Shown: positions 33,379-41,963, numbered from the stretch's first letter. The stretch is 64,000 bases of DNA from Glycomyces sambucus (GCF_900102815.1 NZ_FNGF01000002.1:682001-746000); one strand, 5' to 3'. The notes: a model not told the origin generated them from the sequence alone. Numbers and translations: made by a program.

Positions 33379-34692
33379 TCACTTCGTCGCGTCGATCTCG
33401 CCTTGGAGTTCGGTGATGAACGCCTCGGCTGCGTCCTCGGGCGAGGTCTGTCCGAAGTAGACCTCCTGTCCGAGGCGGGTGAGGAGCGGGTTGACGCTGC
33501 TGGCCCCGTTGGGGACCACGATCAGCGGCTCGCCCGGGACGGTGGCCGCGAGGTAGTCGACGGCGATCTGCTCGCTCTCGTCGAGCTGCGGCGCGAGGTA
33601 CGCCAGGATCTCGGTGTTGGCGGGGACGCCGCGCTCGGTGCCGAGGATGTCGGCGGCGGTCTCGGTGTTGACGAGGAAGTCGACCAGCAGGGCCGACTCG
33701 GCCGGGTGCGCGCTGCCGGCGGACACGGCCCAGTACATGCCGGGCTTGATGAAGTTCCCGGGGGTGCCGTCGTGCTGCGGGAGCTGGAGCAGGCGCATGT
33801 CGGCGCCCGAGCCCTGGCGCAGGGCGCTGATCTGGGTGTTGTGGATCTGGCCGAACGCGGTGCGGCCGGTGGCGAGGCCGCCGCCCTCGACGCCCGCGCC
33901 GGTGTCCTCGACCATCTGCTCGGGGGTGTCGGTGGCCCCGGACTCGATGAGGCCGAGGTAGTACTCCCACAGGCCGACCAGGAGGTCCGGGTCGAGCGTG
34001 ACGTCGCCGTCCGCGCCGAACAGCTCGTTGCCGCGCTGGCGGGCCCAGTAGCGGACGGAGCCGACGTCGACCCCGCCGGTGATGCCCGAGCCGGTGATGT
34101 CGCCGCCGCCGCGGGCGTCGAGCTCGGCGGCGATGGCGGCGTAGTCGTCCCAGGTCCAGGTGGTGTCGTCGGGCAGCTCCATGCCGTACTGCGCGAACAT
34201 GTCGGCGTTGACGGCGAAGGCGAGCACGCTGGAGCCGATCGGCAGGGCGAACTGCGCGCCGTCGACCTGCCCGGTGAACAGGAGGTCCGGCTCGATCTTG
34301 GAGAGGTCGAGGAACTCCCCCGCCTCGTTCAGGTCGACCAGGGCGCCGCGGGCGCTGTAGGAGTTGAAGTACTGCTCGTCCATCTGCACGACGTCCGGGG
34401 AGTCGTTGGCGGCGAACGTGGTCGCGAGGCCGTCCCAGTAGGCGCCGAACTCCTTGTACTCGCCGCGGACGGTGATGTTCGGGTACTGCTTCTCGAAGGC
34501 GGCGATGGCCTCGTTGGTCTGCTGGGCGCGCAGGTCCGAGCCCCACCAGGAGAGGCGCAGCTCCACGGGCTCGTCGCTGAGCACCATCTCGCCGCCTCCG
34601 CCGATCCCGCAGGAGGCGAGGAGCGGGGCCGGGGCGGCGGCGAGCAGCCCGGCCCTGCCGAGGGCGCGGCGCGTGAGGTTCGGTCGGGTCAC
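33379..34692 (-). CDS. Sugar ABC transporter substrate-binding lipoprotein
   Basis: This 437-residue extracellular solute-binding protein (family 1) begins MTRPNLTRRALGRAGLLAA, a twin-arginine-like signal, and has the lipobox LLASC near residue 27, so it is lipid-anchored outside the cell. The mature part shows VELRLSWWGSDLRAQQTNEA and ITVRGEYKEFGAYWDGL, usual for oligosaccharide binders. GTG 34692 is preferred because GAAAGGA precedes it by six bases; ATG 34713, overlapping the permease stop, would add seven residues. It works with the two permeases upstream. The operon has no ATPase gene, so it probably uses a shared MsiK-type ATPase. Confidence 0.88.
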   Translation of the reverse strand: MTRPNLTRRALGRAGLLAAAPAPLLASCGIGGGGEMVLSDEPVELRLSWWGSDLRAQQTNEAIAAFEKQYPNITVRGEYKEFGAYWDGLATTFAANDSPDVVQMDEQYFNSYSARGALVDLNEAGEFLDLSKIEPDLLFTGQVDGAQFALPIGSSVLAFAVNADMFAQYGMELPDDTTWTWDDYAAIAAELDARGGGDITGSGITGGVDVGSVRYWARQRGNELFGADGDVTLDPDLLVGLWEYYLGLIESGATDTPEQMVEDTGAGVEGGGLATGRTAFGQIHNTQISALRQGSGADMRLLQLPQHDGTPGNFIKPGMYWAVSAGSAHPAESALLVDFLVNTETAADILGTERGVPANTEILAYLAPQLDESEQIAVDYLAATVPGEPLIVVPNGASSVNPLLTRLGQEVYFGQTSPEDAAEAFITELQGEIDATK

Positions 34693-34712
34693 GGCGGTCC
34701 TTTCAGGTCGCA

Positions 34713-35543
34713 TCACTTGCCTCCCGTGGTGGCGATGCCGCGCAGGAGGAACCGCTGGCCGAAGAGGAAGACGAGGAACACCGGCAGGAGCGAGACGACG
34801 CTCATCGCGAAGGTCGCGCCCCAGTTGGTGCCCGCCTGCTGGTCCACGAAGGCGCGCAGGGCGAGCGGGACGGTGTGCATGTCCGGGTCGATGAGGTAGA
34901 TGAGCTGGCCGAAGAAGTCGTTCCAGGTCCAGATGAAGGTGAAGATCGCGGTCGTGGCGAGCGCGGGGACCATGAGCGGCAGCACGATCCGGGTGTAGAT
35001 GCGGGGGTGCCCGGCGCCGTCGATGCGGGCGGCCTCGTCGAGTTCGCGCGGGATGCCGCGGATGAACTGGACCATGAGGAACACGAAGAACGCGTCGGTG
35101 GCGAGGAACTTGGGGACGATGAGCGGCAGGAACGTGTTGACCCAGCCGAACTCGGAGAACAGCACGTACTGCGGGACGATGATGACGTGGACCGGCAGCA
35201 TGATCGTCAGGAGCATGACGGCGAACCACCAGCGGCGGCCCTTGAACTCCAGGCGCGCGAAGGCGTAGGCGGCCATGGAGCAGGCCACGAGGTTGCCGAT
35301 GATGGCGCCGAGGACCACGATCGCGGAGTTGACCATGAAGTACCCGAAGGGGTGCTCGAAGGCGTTCCAGCCGGCCTCGTAGTTGCCGGTCTCCAGGTCG
35401 GTGAGGATGAGGCCGGGGCTGCGGAAGATCTCGTCGTTGGGCCGCATCGAGCTGACGACCATCCACAGGACGGGGTAGAGCATCACCGCGGCGCAGGCGA
35501 TGAGGAACAGGTGCTTGAGGAGCGCGCGGAGCCTAGTCGCCAT
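34713..35543 (-). CDS. Carbohydrate ABC transporter permease (MalG type)
   Basis: The 276-residue inner-membrane permease has six helices. The EAA loop ELDEAARIDGAGHPRIYTRI contacts the ATPase, and the last third contains TFIWTWNDFFGQLIYL, typical of MalG-like proteins. It overlaps the preceding permease gene by 11 bases. With the second permease and the binding lipoprotein it forms the importer of the sugar operon. Confidence 0.9.
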   Translation of the reverse strand: MATRLRALLKHLFLIACAAVMLYPVLWMVVSSMRPNDEIFRSPGLILTDLETGNYEAGWNAFEHPFGYFMVNSAIVVLGAIIGNLVACSMAAYAFARLEFKGRRWWFAVMLLTIMLPVHVIIVPQYVLFSEFGWVNTFLPLIVPKFLATDAFFVFLMVQFIRGIPRELDEAARIDGAGHPRIYTRIVLPLMVPALATTAIFTFIWTWNDFFGQLIYLIDPDMHTVPLALRAFVDQQAGTNWGATFAMSVVSLLPVFLVFLFGQRFLLRGIATTGGK

Positions 35544-36453
35544 AGTGCACCCAGTACTTCGAGGCCCAGAAGTTGATCGCGGTGAACGCGCCGATGATGA
35601 CCAGCAGGAGCCAGGCGAGGGCGGAGGCGTAGCCCATGTCGAAGTTGCCGAAGCCGCGCTGGTAGAGGTACAGCGAGAAGAACAGGGTGGAGTCGGTGGG
35701 GCCGCCGGTGCCTCCGGAGACGATGAACGCCTGGGTGAACGACTGGAAGGCGTGGATGATCTGGAGCACGAGGTTGAAGAAGATGATCGGGGTGAGCAGC
35801 GGCAGGGTCACGCTCGTGAAGCGCCGCAGGGGGCTCGCGCCGTCGACGGCGGCGGCCTCGTAGTACATGACCGGGATCTGGCGCAGGCCGGCGAGGAAGA
35901 TGACCATCGGCGAGCCGAAGGTCCACACGTTCAGGGTGATGAGGGTCGACAGGGCGGTCTCGGGGTCGGCGATCCAGCCGCGGCCTTCGATGCCCAGCAG
36001 TGCCAGGCCCTCGTTGAACAGGCCCTCGGTGCCGAAGACGGTGCGCCACAGGACGGCGATGGCGACGCTCGCGCCCAGCAGCGAGGGCAGGTAGAAGACC
36101 GAGCGGTAGAAGCCGAGGCCGCGGATGCCGCGGTCGAGCAGGACGGCGAGGCCGAGCGCGAGCCCGAGCTGGAGCGGGACCGAGACCAGCACGTAGGTGA
36201 ACGTGACGGCCAGTGAGGAGTGGAGGCGCTCGTCGGTGAGCATCCGCTCGAAGTTGGCGGTCCCGGTGAACTCGGGCGGCTGGAGCAGGTTGTACTTCGT
36301 GAAGCTCAGGTAGAGCGAGGCGGCCATGGGGCCGAGGGTGACGGCGAAGAGGCCGAGGAACCACGGGAGCAGGAACCAGAACGCGGCCTTGTTCTCCGGT
36401 TTGGACTTGGCTGGGGTGCTGCGGAGTTCGCGCAGTTCGGCGGCGGCCGTCAT
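35533..36453 (-). CDS. Carbohydrate ABC transporter permease (MalF type)
   Basis: The 306-residue permease has six helices and a hydrophilic N-terminus (RSTPAKSKPENKAAFWF), as in UgpA/MalF-like proteins. The ATPase-contacting EAA-like region is YYEAAAVDGASPLRRFTSVT. It is the first gene of the operon, read from a promoter at 36583-36555 with a LacI operator just inside the transcript. Confidence 0.9.
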   Translation of the reverse strand: MTAAAELRELRSTPAKSKPENKAAFWFLLPWFLGLFAVTLGPMAASLYLSFTKYNLLQPPEFTGTANFERMLTDERLHSSLAVTFTYVLVSVPLQLGLALGLAVLLDRGIRGLGFYRSVFYLPSLLGASVAIAVLWRTVFGTEGLFNEGLALLGIEGRGWIADPETALSTLITLNVWTFGSPMVIFLAGLRQIPVMYYEAAAVDGASPLRRFTSVTLPLLTPIIFFNLVLQIIHAFQSFTQAFIVSGGTGGPTDSTLFFSLYLYQRGFGNFDMGYASALAWLLLVIIGAFTAINFWASKYWVHYGD

Positions 36454-36524
36454 GGGGATGGGTGGCGGGGTCGGGGCCTGCGGCCCGGTCGGGAGGGCAT
36501 CGATACTCCTTCGGATCGACGTTT

Positions 36525-36540
36525 TAGTGATCGTTCACTA
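36525..36540. promoter_or_regulatory. LacI-type operator for the sugar operon
   Basis: TAGTGATCGTTCACTA has 6-bp perfect inverted arms around a central CG, the layout of LacI/GalR operators, and only two positions break the symmetry. It lies just downstream of the -10 box on the minus strand. A second half-site (TCACTA on the minus strand) overlaps that -10 box. Confidence 0.7.
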
Positions 36541-36554
36541 TTGCGATGCCGACC

Positions 36555-36583
36555 AAACTAGTGAAACCTCCGCGAAATGTCAA
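36555..36583 (-). promoter_or_regulatory. Promoter of the sugar ABC operon
   Basis: Read on the minus strand, a perfect -35 TTGACA (36583-36578) is followed after 17 bases by TAGTTT (36560-36555). Transcription would start near 36548, with the LacI operator at about +8 to +23. Confidence 0.7.
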
Positions 36584-36606
36584 TACAGCGCTTGCCCGGG
36601 CACGGG

Positions 36607-37620
36607 TCAGACCGTGCGCGCGACCGCCGTCGACTCGCGCCAGATCACCTGGTTCAGCGGGCGCGGGGACGGCGCGAGTTCGACCCCGGAGAGGGCCTTG
36701 ACCAGGCGGATCATGGCACGGCGGCCGAGCCCTTCGAGGTCGACGTGGACGGTGGTGAGCGAGGGCGGCATGAAGCGGCCGATCTCCAGGTCGTCCCAGC
36801 CGGTGACGCTGAGGTCGCGCGGGACCTCCAGGCCCCGGTCGCGGGCGCCGCGGACGACGCCCGCCGCGATGCCGTCGCTGGCGGCGATCACGGCCGTGGG
36901 CAGGCGCCCGGCGGTCAGCGACCGCATGGCCTCGACCCCGGTCTCGGCCCGGTAGCCGCCCGCGAAGACGCCCACCGATTCGAGGCCGAGGCACTCGACG
37001 GCGTCGAGGTAGGCGGCCTTCCGCGCTCGCGCGGAGGCGAACTCGAGGTCGCCGGCGACGTGGAACAGGCGGCGGTGGCCGAGTTCGGCCAGGCCCTGCA
37101 CCAGCTCGTAGACCGGCGCGGCCTCGGAGAGTTCGCCCAGGCCGCGCATCTTGTCGTCGAAGTCGGCGGAGACGACCACGGTGGCGTCGCCGTGGAGGCG
37201 GTCCGCGGCGGCGGGCAGGATCGGGGCCAGTGCCAGGATGCCCTCGACCCGACCGGAGTCGGCGAGTTCGAGCAGGCGCGCGGTGCGCTCCTCGGCGCCG
37301 CCCTCGGGGGCGGTCACCTCGACGGTGAACCCGGCCTCGTGGGCCGCGCCCGCGGCGCCGCGGAGCATGGGCGCGGGGTTGTTCACCATGTTCGGCATGA
37401 GCACGGCGATGCGCCCGGTCCGCTTGGTGCGCATGGACCTCGCGAGCAGGTTGGGGCGGTAGTCGAGCTCGCGCACGGCCGCGTCGATGCGTTCGAGGGT
37501 GCCGGGCTTGAGGCCCTCCCTCGACCGCAGGTAGCGCGAGACGGTCTGGTGCGAGACTCCGGCGAGGTGCGCGACCTCGCGGATCGTCGGCCGCCGCCGG
37601 ACGCTGGGACCCTCGGTCAT
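36607..37620 (-). CDS. LacI-family transcriptional regulator
   Basis: The 337-residue repressor has a LacI helix-turn-helix at residues 10-60 (TIREVAHLAGVSHQTVSRYL and a hinge with RPNLLARSM), followed by a periplasmic-binding-protein-like effector domain (HRRLFHVAGDLEFASARARK, LPTAVIAASDGIAAGVVRGA, VTGWDDLEIGRF). ATG 37620 with GAAAGGAG upstream is chosen; the longer frame to 37860 has no such site. Matching operators lie before the ABC operon and before its own gene, so it probably represses both until the imported sugar binds. Confidence 0.92.
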   Translation of the reverse strand: MTEGPSVRRRPTIREVAHLAGVSHQTVSRYLRSREGLKPGTLERIDAAVRELDYRPNLLARSMRTKRTGRIAVLMPNMVNNPAPMLRGAAGAAHEAGFTVEVTAPEGGAEERTARLLELADSGRVEGILALAPILPAAADRLHGDATVVVSADFDDKMRGLGELSEAAPVYELVQGLAELGHRRLFHVAGDLEFASARARKAAYLDAVECLGLESVGVFAGGYRAETGVEAMRSLTAGRLPTAVIAASDGIAAGVVRGARDRGLEVPRDLSVTGWDDLEIGRFMPPSLTTVHVDLEGLGRRAMIRLVKALSGVELAPSPRPLNQVIWRESTAVARTV

Positions 37621-37665
37621 CGGCCCGGTCTCCTTTCTCGACTGGTGACCATCTTGACACAAGGA

Positions 37666-37675
37666 TGAACGTTCA
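37666..37675. promoter_or_regulatory. LacI-type operator upstream of the repressor gene
   Basis: TGAACGTTCA is a perfect 10-bp palindrome, 46 bases upstream of the LacI start codon. It shares the core and right arm (CGTTCACT) with the operator at 36525-36540, consistent with autoregulation. Confidence 0.6.
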
Positions 37676-37878
37676 CTCTGGGCCCGGCCGCCGGGCGGCG
37701 CCTCCCGGCCCTTCCAGGGCGCCGCGAACGGGCGCGGCCGGGGCCGCCGAAGGGGCGCACGCTGCCGTCTCGCCGCTGTCCCGCCCCTGTTCCGCCTCGC
37801 CAGGGGCCCCGGCTCCACGAAGGATGGAGGGCATGCCGACCGGACACCCCGGCCGGCCATCCCTCAGAGGAGTACCGC

Positions 37879-38400
37879 ATGACCGAACGACCGCTGCTCT
37901 CGCGGCGACGCCTGCTCCAGACCGCCGCCCTGGTCCCCGCCGCCGCGCTCCCCGTGCTCGCCGTCGCCAGCCCGGCGAGCGCGGAGTACCGGGGCATCGT
38001 CCACCGCAACGAGGTGATGGACCGGGCCCGCAACTGGTTCCTGCGCAACATCCAGTACAACGGCGCCAGCCGGGCCAGCGACATCGACGGCAACCACACC
38101 TACCGCCAGGACTGCTCGGGCTTCGTCTCGATGTGCTGGCACACCTCCACCCCGGGCCACAGCACCAGGAGCATCCCCGACATCGCGGCCAAGATCGAGT
38201 GGAGCGAGCTCAAGCCCGGCGACGTCGTCAACGCCTACGACAACCACTGCATGCTGTACCACATGCGCGGCGACGGCTCGAACATCTGGATCTACGACCT
38301 GGCGACGCCCGCGAGCGACATGCGGCACATCCAGGTGTCCCCCGCCTCGCTGCGGTCCCAGGGCTACATCCCGCGGCGGTACCGGAACATCCGCGACTGA
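37879..38400 (+). CDS. Tat-exported NlpC/P60-like hydrolase
   Basis: The 173-residue protein has a twin-arginine signal (LSRRRLLQTAALVPAAALPV) with cleavage likely after ASA (residue 35). The mature part contains the NlpC/P60 (C40) nucleophile motif DCSGFVSMCW, with C79 as the probable catalytic Cys, then ELKPGDVVNAYDNHCMLY, where H123 is the likely partner. This fold usually cleaves peptidoglycan stem peptides; related CHAP/amidase-like secreted proteins may act on other amides. The start is ATG 37879 with AGAGGA upstream. It is a lone gene ending in a GC-rich hairpin. Confidence 0.75.
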   Translation: MTERPLLSRRRLLQTAALVPAAALPVLAVASPASAEYRGIVHRNEVMDRARNWFLRNIQYNGASRASDIDGNHTYRQDCSGFVSMCWHTSTPGHSTRSIPDIAAKIEWSELKPGDVVNAYDNHCMLYHMRGDGSNIWIYDLATPASDMRHIQVSPASLRSQGYIPRRYRNIRD

Positions 38401-38405
38401 GTGCT

Positions 38406-38443
38406 CGGCGGCGGCGGCGGCGGGGCCGGGGCCCCGCCGCCGC
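38406..38443. terminator. GC-rich hairpin between convergent genes
   Basis: A long run of CGG triplets followed by GGGGCC and the complementary CCG triplets can fold into a stem of about 13 bp (for example 38412-38424 with 38427-38439; pairs at the tip must open to form a loop). It sits between the NlpC/P60-like gene and the convergent STAND gene. Confidence 0.5.
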
Positions 38444-38454
38444 CGGCGTGCCGG

Positions 38455-40944
38455 TCAGCGGTCGGCCGGGACGCGCTCGGCCTCGGATTCGGGCAGCGGA
38501 TCGGCGACCGGCTCGCGCGGTGAGAGCGCGAGGAGCCGCCGCAGTTCGGCGACCAGGAGCAGCCCGTGCCGTTCGGCCAGCGCGAGCGACTGCCGCCAGT
38601 AGCGCTCGGCGCGGGCGGGCCGGTGGGCGAGGCGGGCGCAGTGGCCGAGTCCGGCGAGGACGTGGGCCTGGCCGTGCCGGTCGCCGGTCTCGCGGTAGAT
38701 CGCCAGCGCGCGCCGGAAGGCGGGTTCGGCGGCCTCGGTGTCGCCGTCCGCCATGGCCGCCTCGGCGAGGCCACGGCGGGCGTCGGCCTCCCCCGCGATG
38801 TCGCCGATGGCGAGGTAGCGGTCGAGGGCGCGGCGGTGGAGCGAGGCGGCCCGGTCGGTGCGCCCGGCGCGCTGCGCGGCGGTCGCCATGCCGCGCAGGG
38901 CGTTCGCGGCGGCGCGCCGGTTGCCGGTGCGGCGGCAGAGGGCGAGGGAGCGGCGGTAGTGGCGGGTCGCGGTGTCGAGGTCGCCGGTCTCGACGGCGAC
39001 GTCGGCGAGGGCGCGCAGGCCGTAGGCTTCGCCGACCCGGTTGCCGATGTCGCGGCAGATGGCGGCGACGGCCGCGGCGTTCGCCCCGGCGGCGGTGTAG
39101 TGGCCCACGGACATCGCGATCTCGGCCAGGCCCCAGAGGGCTTCGGCCTCGCCGGTGCGGTTGCCGAGTTCGCGGTGGAGGGCGAGGGCGGCCCGGTACC
39201 GGCGCGCGGCGGCCGGGTAGTCGTGGTTGGAGGCGGCCTGGGCGAGGCCGCGGAGGGCGTCGGCCTCTCCGGCGCGGTCGCCGAGACGGCGGCGCAGGCG
39301 CAGTGCGGCCTCGAATCCCTCTGCGGCGGAGCGGAACCGGCCGGTGAGGCGGTCGATCTCGGCGAGGCCCGCGAGGGCGTCGGCCTGCCGGGCGGGGTCG
39401 CCGGCGCGGCGGGCGACCAGGAGCAGGCGGCGGTTGCAGAGGCGGGCGTCGCCGTAGTGGCCGAGGAGGCGGAGGCGGCGGTTGAGGAGGACGGCGAGGG
39501 CGGCGACGGCCTCGTCGTGGCCGTCGGTGTGGAGGCAGGCGAGGAGGTCGGCGCGCTCGCCGACGACCCAGGCGTTCGCGGCGTCGCCGGCCGCTTCGAG
39601 GCGTTCGCGGTAGTGGTCGAGGAGGCGGCCGACGGCGGCCCGCTGGCGGCTGGCGGGGTCCTCGCGGTGGGCGAGTCCGGTGGCGTAGGCGCGCACCGAG
39701 TCGTGGAACTCGTAGGGGCCGTCGCCGCGCCGCAGGAGCAGGCTCTCGTCGTAGAGGAGGTCGAGGGCGGCGGCGACACCGGTCCCGGCGAGGGCGCCGG
39801 CGTCGGCGGCGGTGAAGCGGCGTCCGGGGTGGACGGCGAGGAGGCGGAAGAGGCGCTGGGCGGGCTCGGGCAGGCCCGCGTAGGAGAGGGCGAGGGCGGG
39901 GCCGGAGTGCTCGTGGGGCGGGACGCGGCGGAGGCGTTCGACGTGGTCGGCGAGGTCCCAGTCGGGTTTGTTGGCGAGCTGGCGGCCGACGGCGGCGAGT
40001 TCGAGGGGGAGGCTGCGGCACAGGTCGATGAGGGCGGCCGCGTCGCGGGGGCTGGTGTCGAGGCGGCCGGTGGGGTCGTAGCGGCGGAGCAGGTCGAGGG
40101 CGTCGGGGGCGGCGACGGTGTCGAGCGGGAGGCGGGCGGCGTCGAGGTCGGTGAGGCGGCGCCTGCTGGTGACGAGGGCGACGGCGCCGGGGCCGCGGGG
40201 CAGGAGGGGCCGGAGCTGGGCGGCGTCCGCGGCGTTGTCGAGCACCAGGAGCGGGCGGCGGTCGGCGAGTTCGCGGTGGAGGAGGGCGGCGCGGGCGGCG
40301 GGGGTGAGGGCGTCGATGCGGCGGCCGGGGACGCCGAGGTGGCCGAGGAAGCCGCGGACGACGGCGTCCGGTGCGGCGGGCGGTTCGCGGGGGTCGTAGC
40401 CGCGCAGGTCGGCGTAGAGGTGGGTGCCGTCGGTGCGGCCGGCGTCGATGAGGTCGCGGGCGGCCTGGTGGACGAGTTCGGTCTTGCCGATGCCGGCCAT
40501 GCCCTCGACGGCGATGACGGCGGGGCCGTCGGCGGCGGCGAGGGCGGCGATGCGGTCGCGTTCGGCGCGGCGGCCGGTGAAGCGCGCGGTGGGGGCGGGG
40601 ACGTCGGCGCGGGTGGTGACGATGAGGGAGCGGTTGGCGCGGTCGAGGACGCGGCGGCACGCCTGTTCGAGGGCGTCGAGCCCGGCGGGGTCGAGGCCGA
40701 GGACGCGGGCGATGTCGAGCACGGTGCCGGGGTCCATGCGGACGCGGCCGTTCTGGAAGTAGCCGTGGAGGGCCGAGAGCGACGGCGGCTCCTCCGGCGC
40801 CGACCGTCGCCTGTAGAGGTCGCGGATGCCGGTGCGGATGGCGCGGAAGGACGCGCCTCCGGCGTCGGTGCGCAGTTCGCGCAGGTATCCGGCCAGGTCG
40901 TCCAGGACCTGGATCGTCCGCGGGTCGGTCCGCTCCTGTGCCAC
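38455..40944 (-). CDS. STAND (NB-ARC) ATPase regulator with TPR repeats
   Basis: The 829-residue protein has an N-terminal helical DNA-binding-like domain (residues 8-100; FQNGRVRMDPGTVLDIARVL). It is followed by an NB-ARC ATPase with a P-loop EGMAGIGKTEL (K154, T155), a Walker B LLVLDNAADA, and the winged-helix end segment FHDSVRAYATGLAHRE near residue 415. The last 380 residues are tandem TPR repeats with A-L-x-L-pattern helices. This is the architecture of actinomycete SARP-like or STAND signal-transduction proteins that oligomerise when a ligand binds. GTG 40944 is chosen for the GAGGAG site upstream; the frame open to 41916 is antisense to the next gene. The ligand and targets are unknown. 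Confidence 0.85.
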   Translation of the reverse strand: MAQERTDPRTIQVLDDLAGYLRELRTDAGGASFRAIRTGIRDLYRRRSAPEEPPSLSALHGYFQNGRVRMDPGTVLDIARVLGLDPAGLDALEQACRRVLDRANRSLIVTTRADVPAPTARFTGRRAERDRIAALAAADGPAVIAVEGMAGIGKTELVHQAARDLIDAGRTDGTHLYADLRGYDPREPPAAPDAVVRGFLGHLGVPGRRIDALTPAARAALLHRELADRRPLLVLDNAADAAQLRPLLPRGPGAVALVTSRRRLTDLDAARLPLDTVAAPDALDLLRRYDPTGRLDTSPRDAAALIDLCRSLPLELAAVGRQLANKPDWDLADHVERLRRVPPHEHSGPALALSYAGLPEPAQRLFRLLAVHPGRRFTAADAGALAGTGVAAALDLLYDESLLLRRGDGPYEFHDSVRAYATGLAHREDPASRQRAAVGRLLDHYRERLEAAGDAANAWVVGERADLLACLHTDGHDEAVAALAVLLNRRLRLLGHYGDARLCNRRLLLVARRAGDPARQADALAGLAEIDRLTGRFRSAAEGFEAALRLRRRLGDRAGEADALRGLAQAASNHDYPAAARRYRAALALHRELGNRTGEAEALWGLAEIAMSVGHYTAAGANAAAVAAICRDIGNRVGEAYGLRALADVAVETGDLDTATRHYRRSLALCRRTGNRRAAANALRGMATAAQRAGRTDRAASLHRRALDRYLAIGDIAGEADARRGLAEAAMADGDTEAAEPAFRRALAIYRETGDRHGQAHVLAGLGHCARLAHRPARAERYWRQSLALAERHGLLLVAELRRLLALSPREPVADPLPESEAERVPADR

Positions 40945-41133
40945 AGCGCCTCCTCGGGACCTCGCGCGCGCACGTCGGGAGGTGCGATCGTAGCTCGCCG
41001 CGGCGACGGGGCGGCGGGCGTGGGGCGGGCCGTTCGCTTTCGTTCGGGAACCGCCGCGGGCAGGTCGAGGCGCGCAGGATCGGGGGGCCGGGTGCGCACA
41101 GTCCCCTTGGCGCCCTGGTGGAAAGGAAGTGAC

Positions 41134-41913
41134 ATGAGGATTCGCGATTGGGCCCGCTCCGCGCGGACGCTGACGGCGGTCGCCGCGGGCGCGATGGCCT
41201 TCGTGCTGCTCGGCGCCTCCCCCGCGTCGGCGCACTACGTGTACCAGGAAGGCGAGGTCTACCGCAGCAACGACCTCTGCACCAATGTGCGCGCGGAGAT
41301 CTCGCATGGCGACGGCGGCGGTTACGCGCGCGTCGACGCCAAGTCGTACACGGTGCTGGCGACCCCGTGGGGCGCCTACCCGTGTGCGAAGACCCACGAC
41401 CGGCCCGGCGGCTACATCGCCGCGAAGATCGAGGTCTACGCGTGGAACGGCAGCGCCTGGTACCTGTGCGCCTACACCGACTGGGCGTACAACTCCGGGT
41501 CGACGAACCAGTGGATCATCGAGGCGTGGATGTCCGGCCTGCCCTACTGCGGCACCGGCTGGTACGGCACCATGGGCACCGGCTACGTGTGGAACAACAA
41601 CTGGTTCGGCGGCTCGGTCTGGTCGGGCCACCACTGGCTCCCCGACTACTCGCTGAGCGCGGCCGAGGCGCCCGCGGCGTTCCCGAGCGAGGGCAACACG
41701 GTCGGCGTCCTGGACGCGGCCGGCGAGCCGGTCCTGAACCCGGACGGCACCCCGGCGACCGCGGTGGTCGGCGGGCCCCCGCCGGCTCCCGACAACAACA
41801 TCCAGGGCGACACCCCCGACAACAGCATCCAGGGTGACACCCCGGAGAACAGCATCCAGTCCGAGGACGGCACCGTGGAACTGCGCCCGGCGTCCGACCT
41901 CACGCATTCCTGA
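41134..41913 (+). CDS. Secreted protein with C-terminal NIQGDTP repeats
   Basis: The 259-residue protein has a Sec signal peptide with cleavage likely after SPASA near residue 33. The mature region (residues 34-175) is rich in Tyr, Trp, Gly and Asn and has four to five cysteines (DLCTNVR, YPCAKTH, YLCAYTD, LPYCGTG), so it is probably disulfide-stabilised. The tail has three 9-residue repeats (DNNIQGDTP, DNSIQGDTP, ENSIQSEDG). GAAAGGAAG precedes ATG 41134. No known family is recognised with confidence. It is divergent from the STAND regulator gene, sharing a 189-base promoter region. Confidence 0.75.
   Translation: MRIRDWARSARTLTAVAAGAMAFVLLGASPASAHYVYQEGEVYRSNDLCTNVRAEISHGDGGGYARVDAKSYTVLATPWGAYPCAKTHDRPGGYIAAKIEVYAWNGSAWYLCAYTDWAYNSGSTNQWIIEAWMSGLPYCGTGWYGTMGTGYVWNNNWFGGSVWSGHHWLPDYSLSAAEAPAAFPSEGNTVGVLDAAGEPVLNPDGTPATAVVGGPPPAPDNNIQGDTPDNSIQGDTPENSIQSEDGTVELRPASDLTHS
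41791..41871 (+). repeat. Three 27-bp in-frame repeats
   Basis: Units begin at 41791, 41818 and 41845. They encode DNNIQGDTP, DNSIQGDTP and ENSIQSEDG near the end of the secreted protein. Nucleotide identity between the first two is high, indicating recent duplication. Confidence 0.8.
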
Positions 41914-41928
41914 CACCTCCCAAGGAAG

Positions 41929-41963
41929 GAGCGGCCGGCGCCCTGCGGGGGCGCCGGCCGCTC
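41929..41963. terminator. Strong convergent terminator
   Basis: A 15-bp perfect stem (41929-41943 with 41949-41963) has a 5-base loop. It lies between the secreted-protein gene and the convergent dctA-like gene. Confidence 0.8.

Noticed and set aside
37660-37682. Plus-strand promoter TTGACA at 37654 for the NlpC/P60-like gene
   Set aside because: No acceptable -10 box lies 16-19 bases downstream, and the gene starts over 200 bases away; the TTGACA may be fortuitous.
38566-41913. A very long plus-strand open frame (over 1,000 codons) opposite the STAND gene
   Set aside because: Only the last 260 codons (from 41134) have a signal peptide, ribosome-binding site and natural composition. The rest is antisense to a clear STAND-TPR protein and is Gly/Ala/Val-rich, as expected of GC-driven shadow frames.
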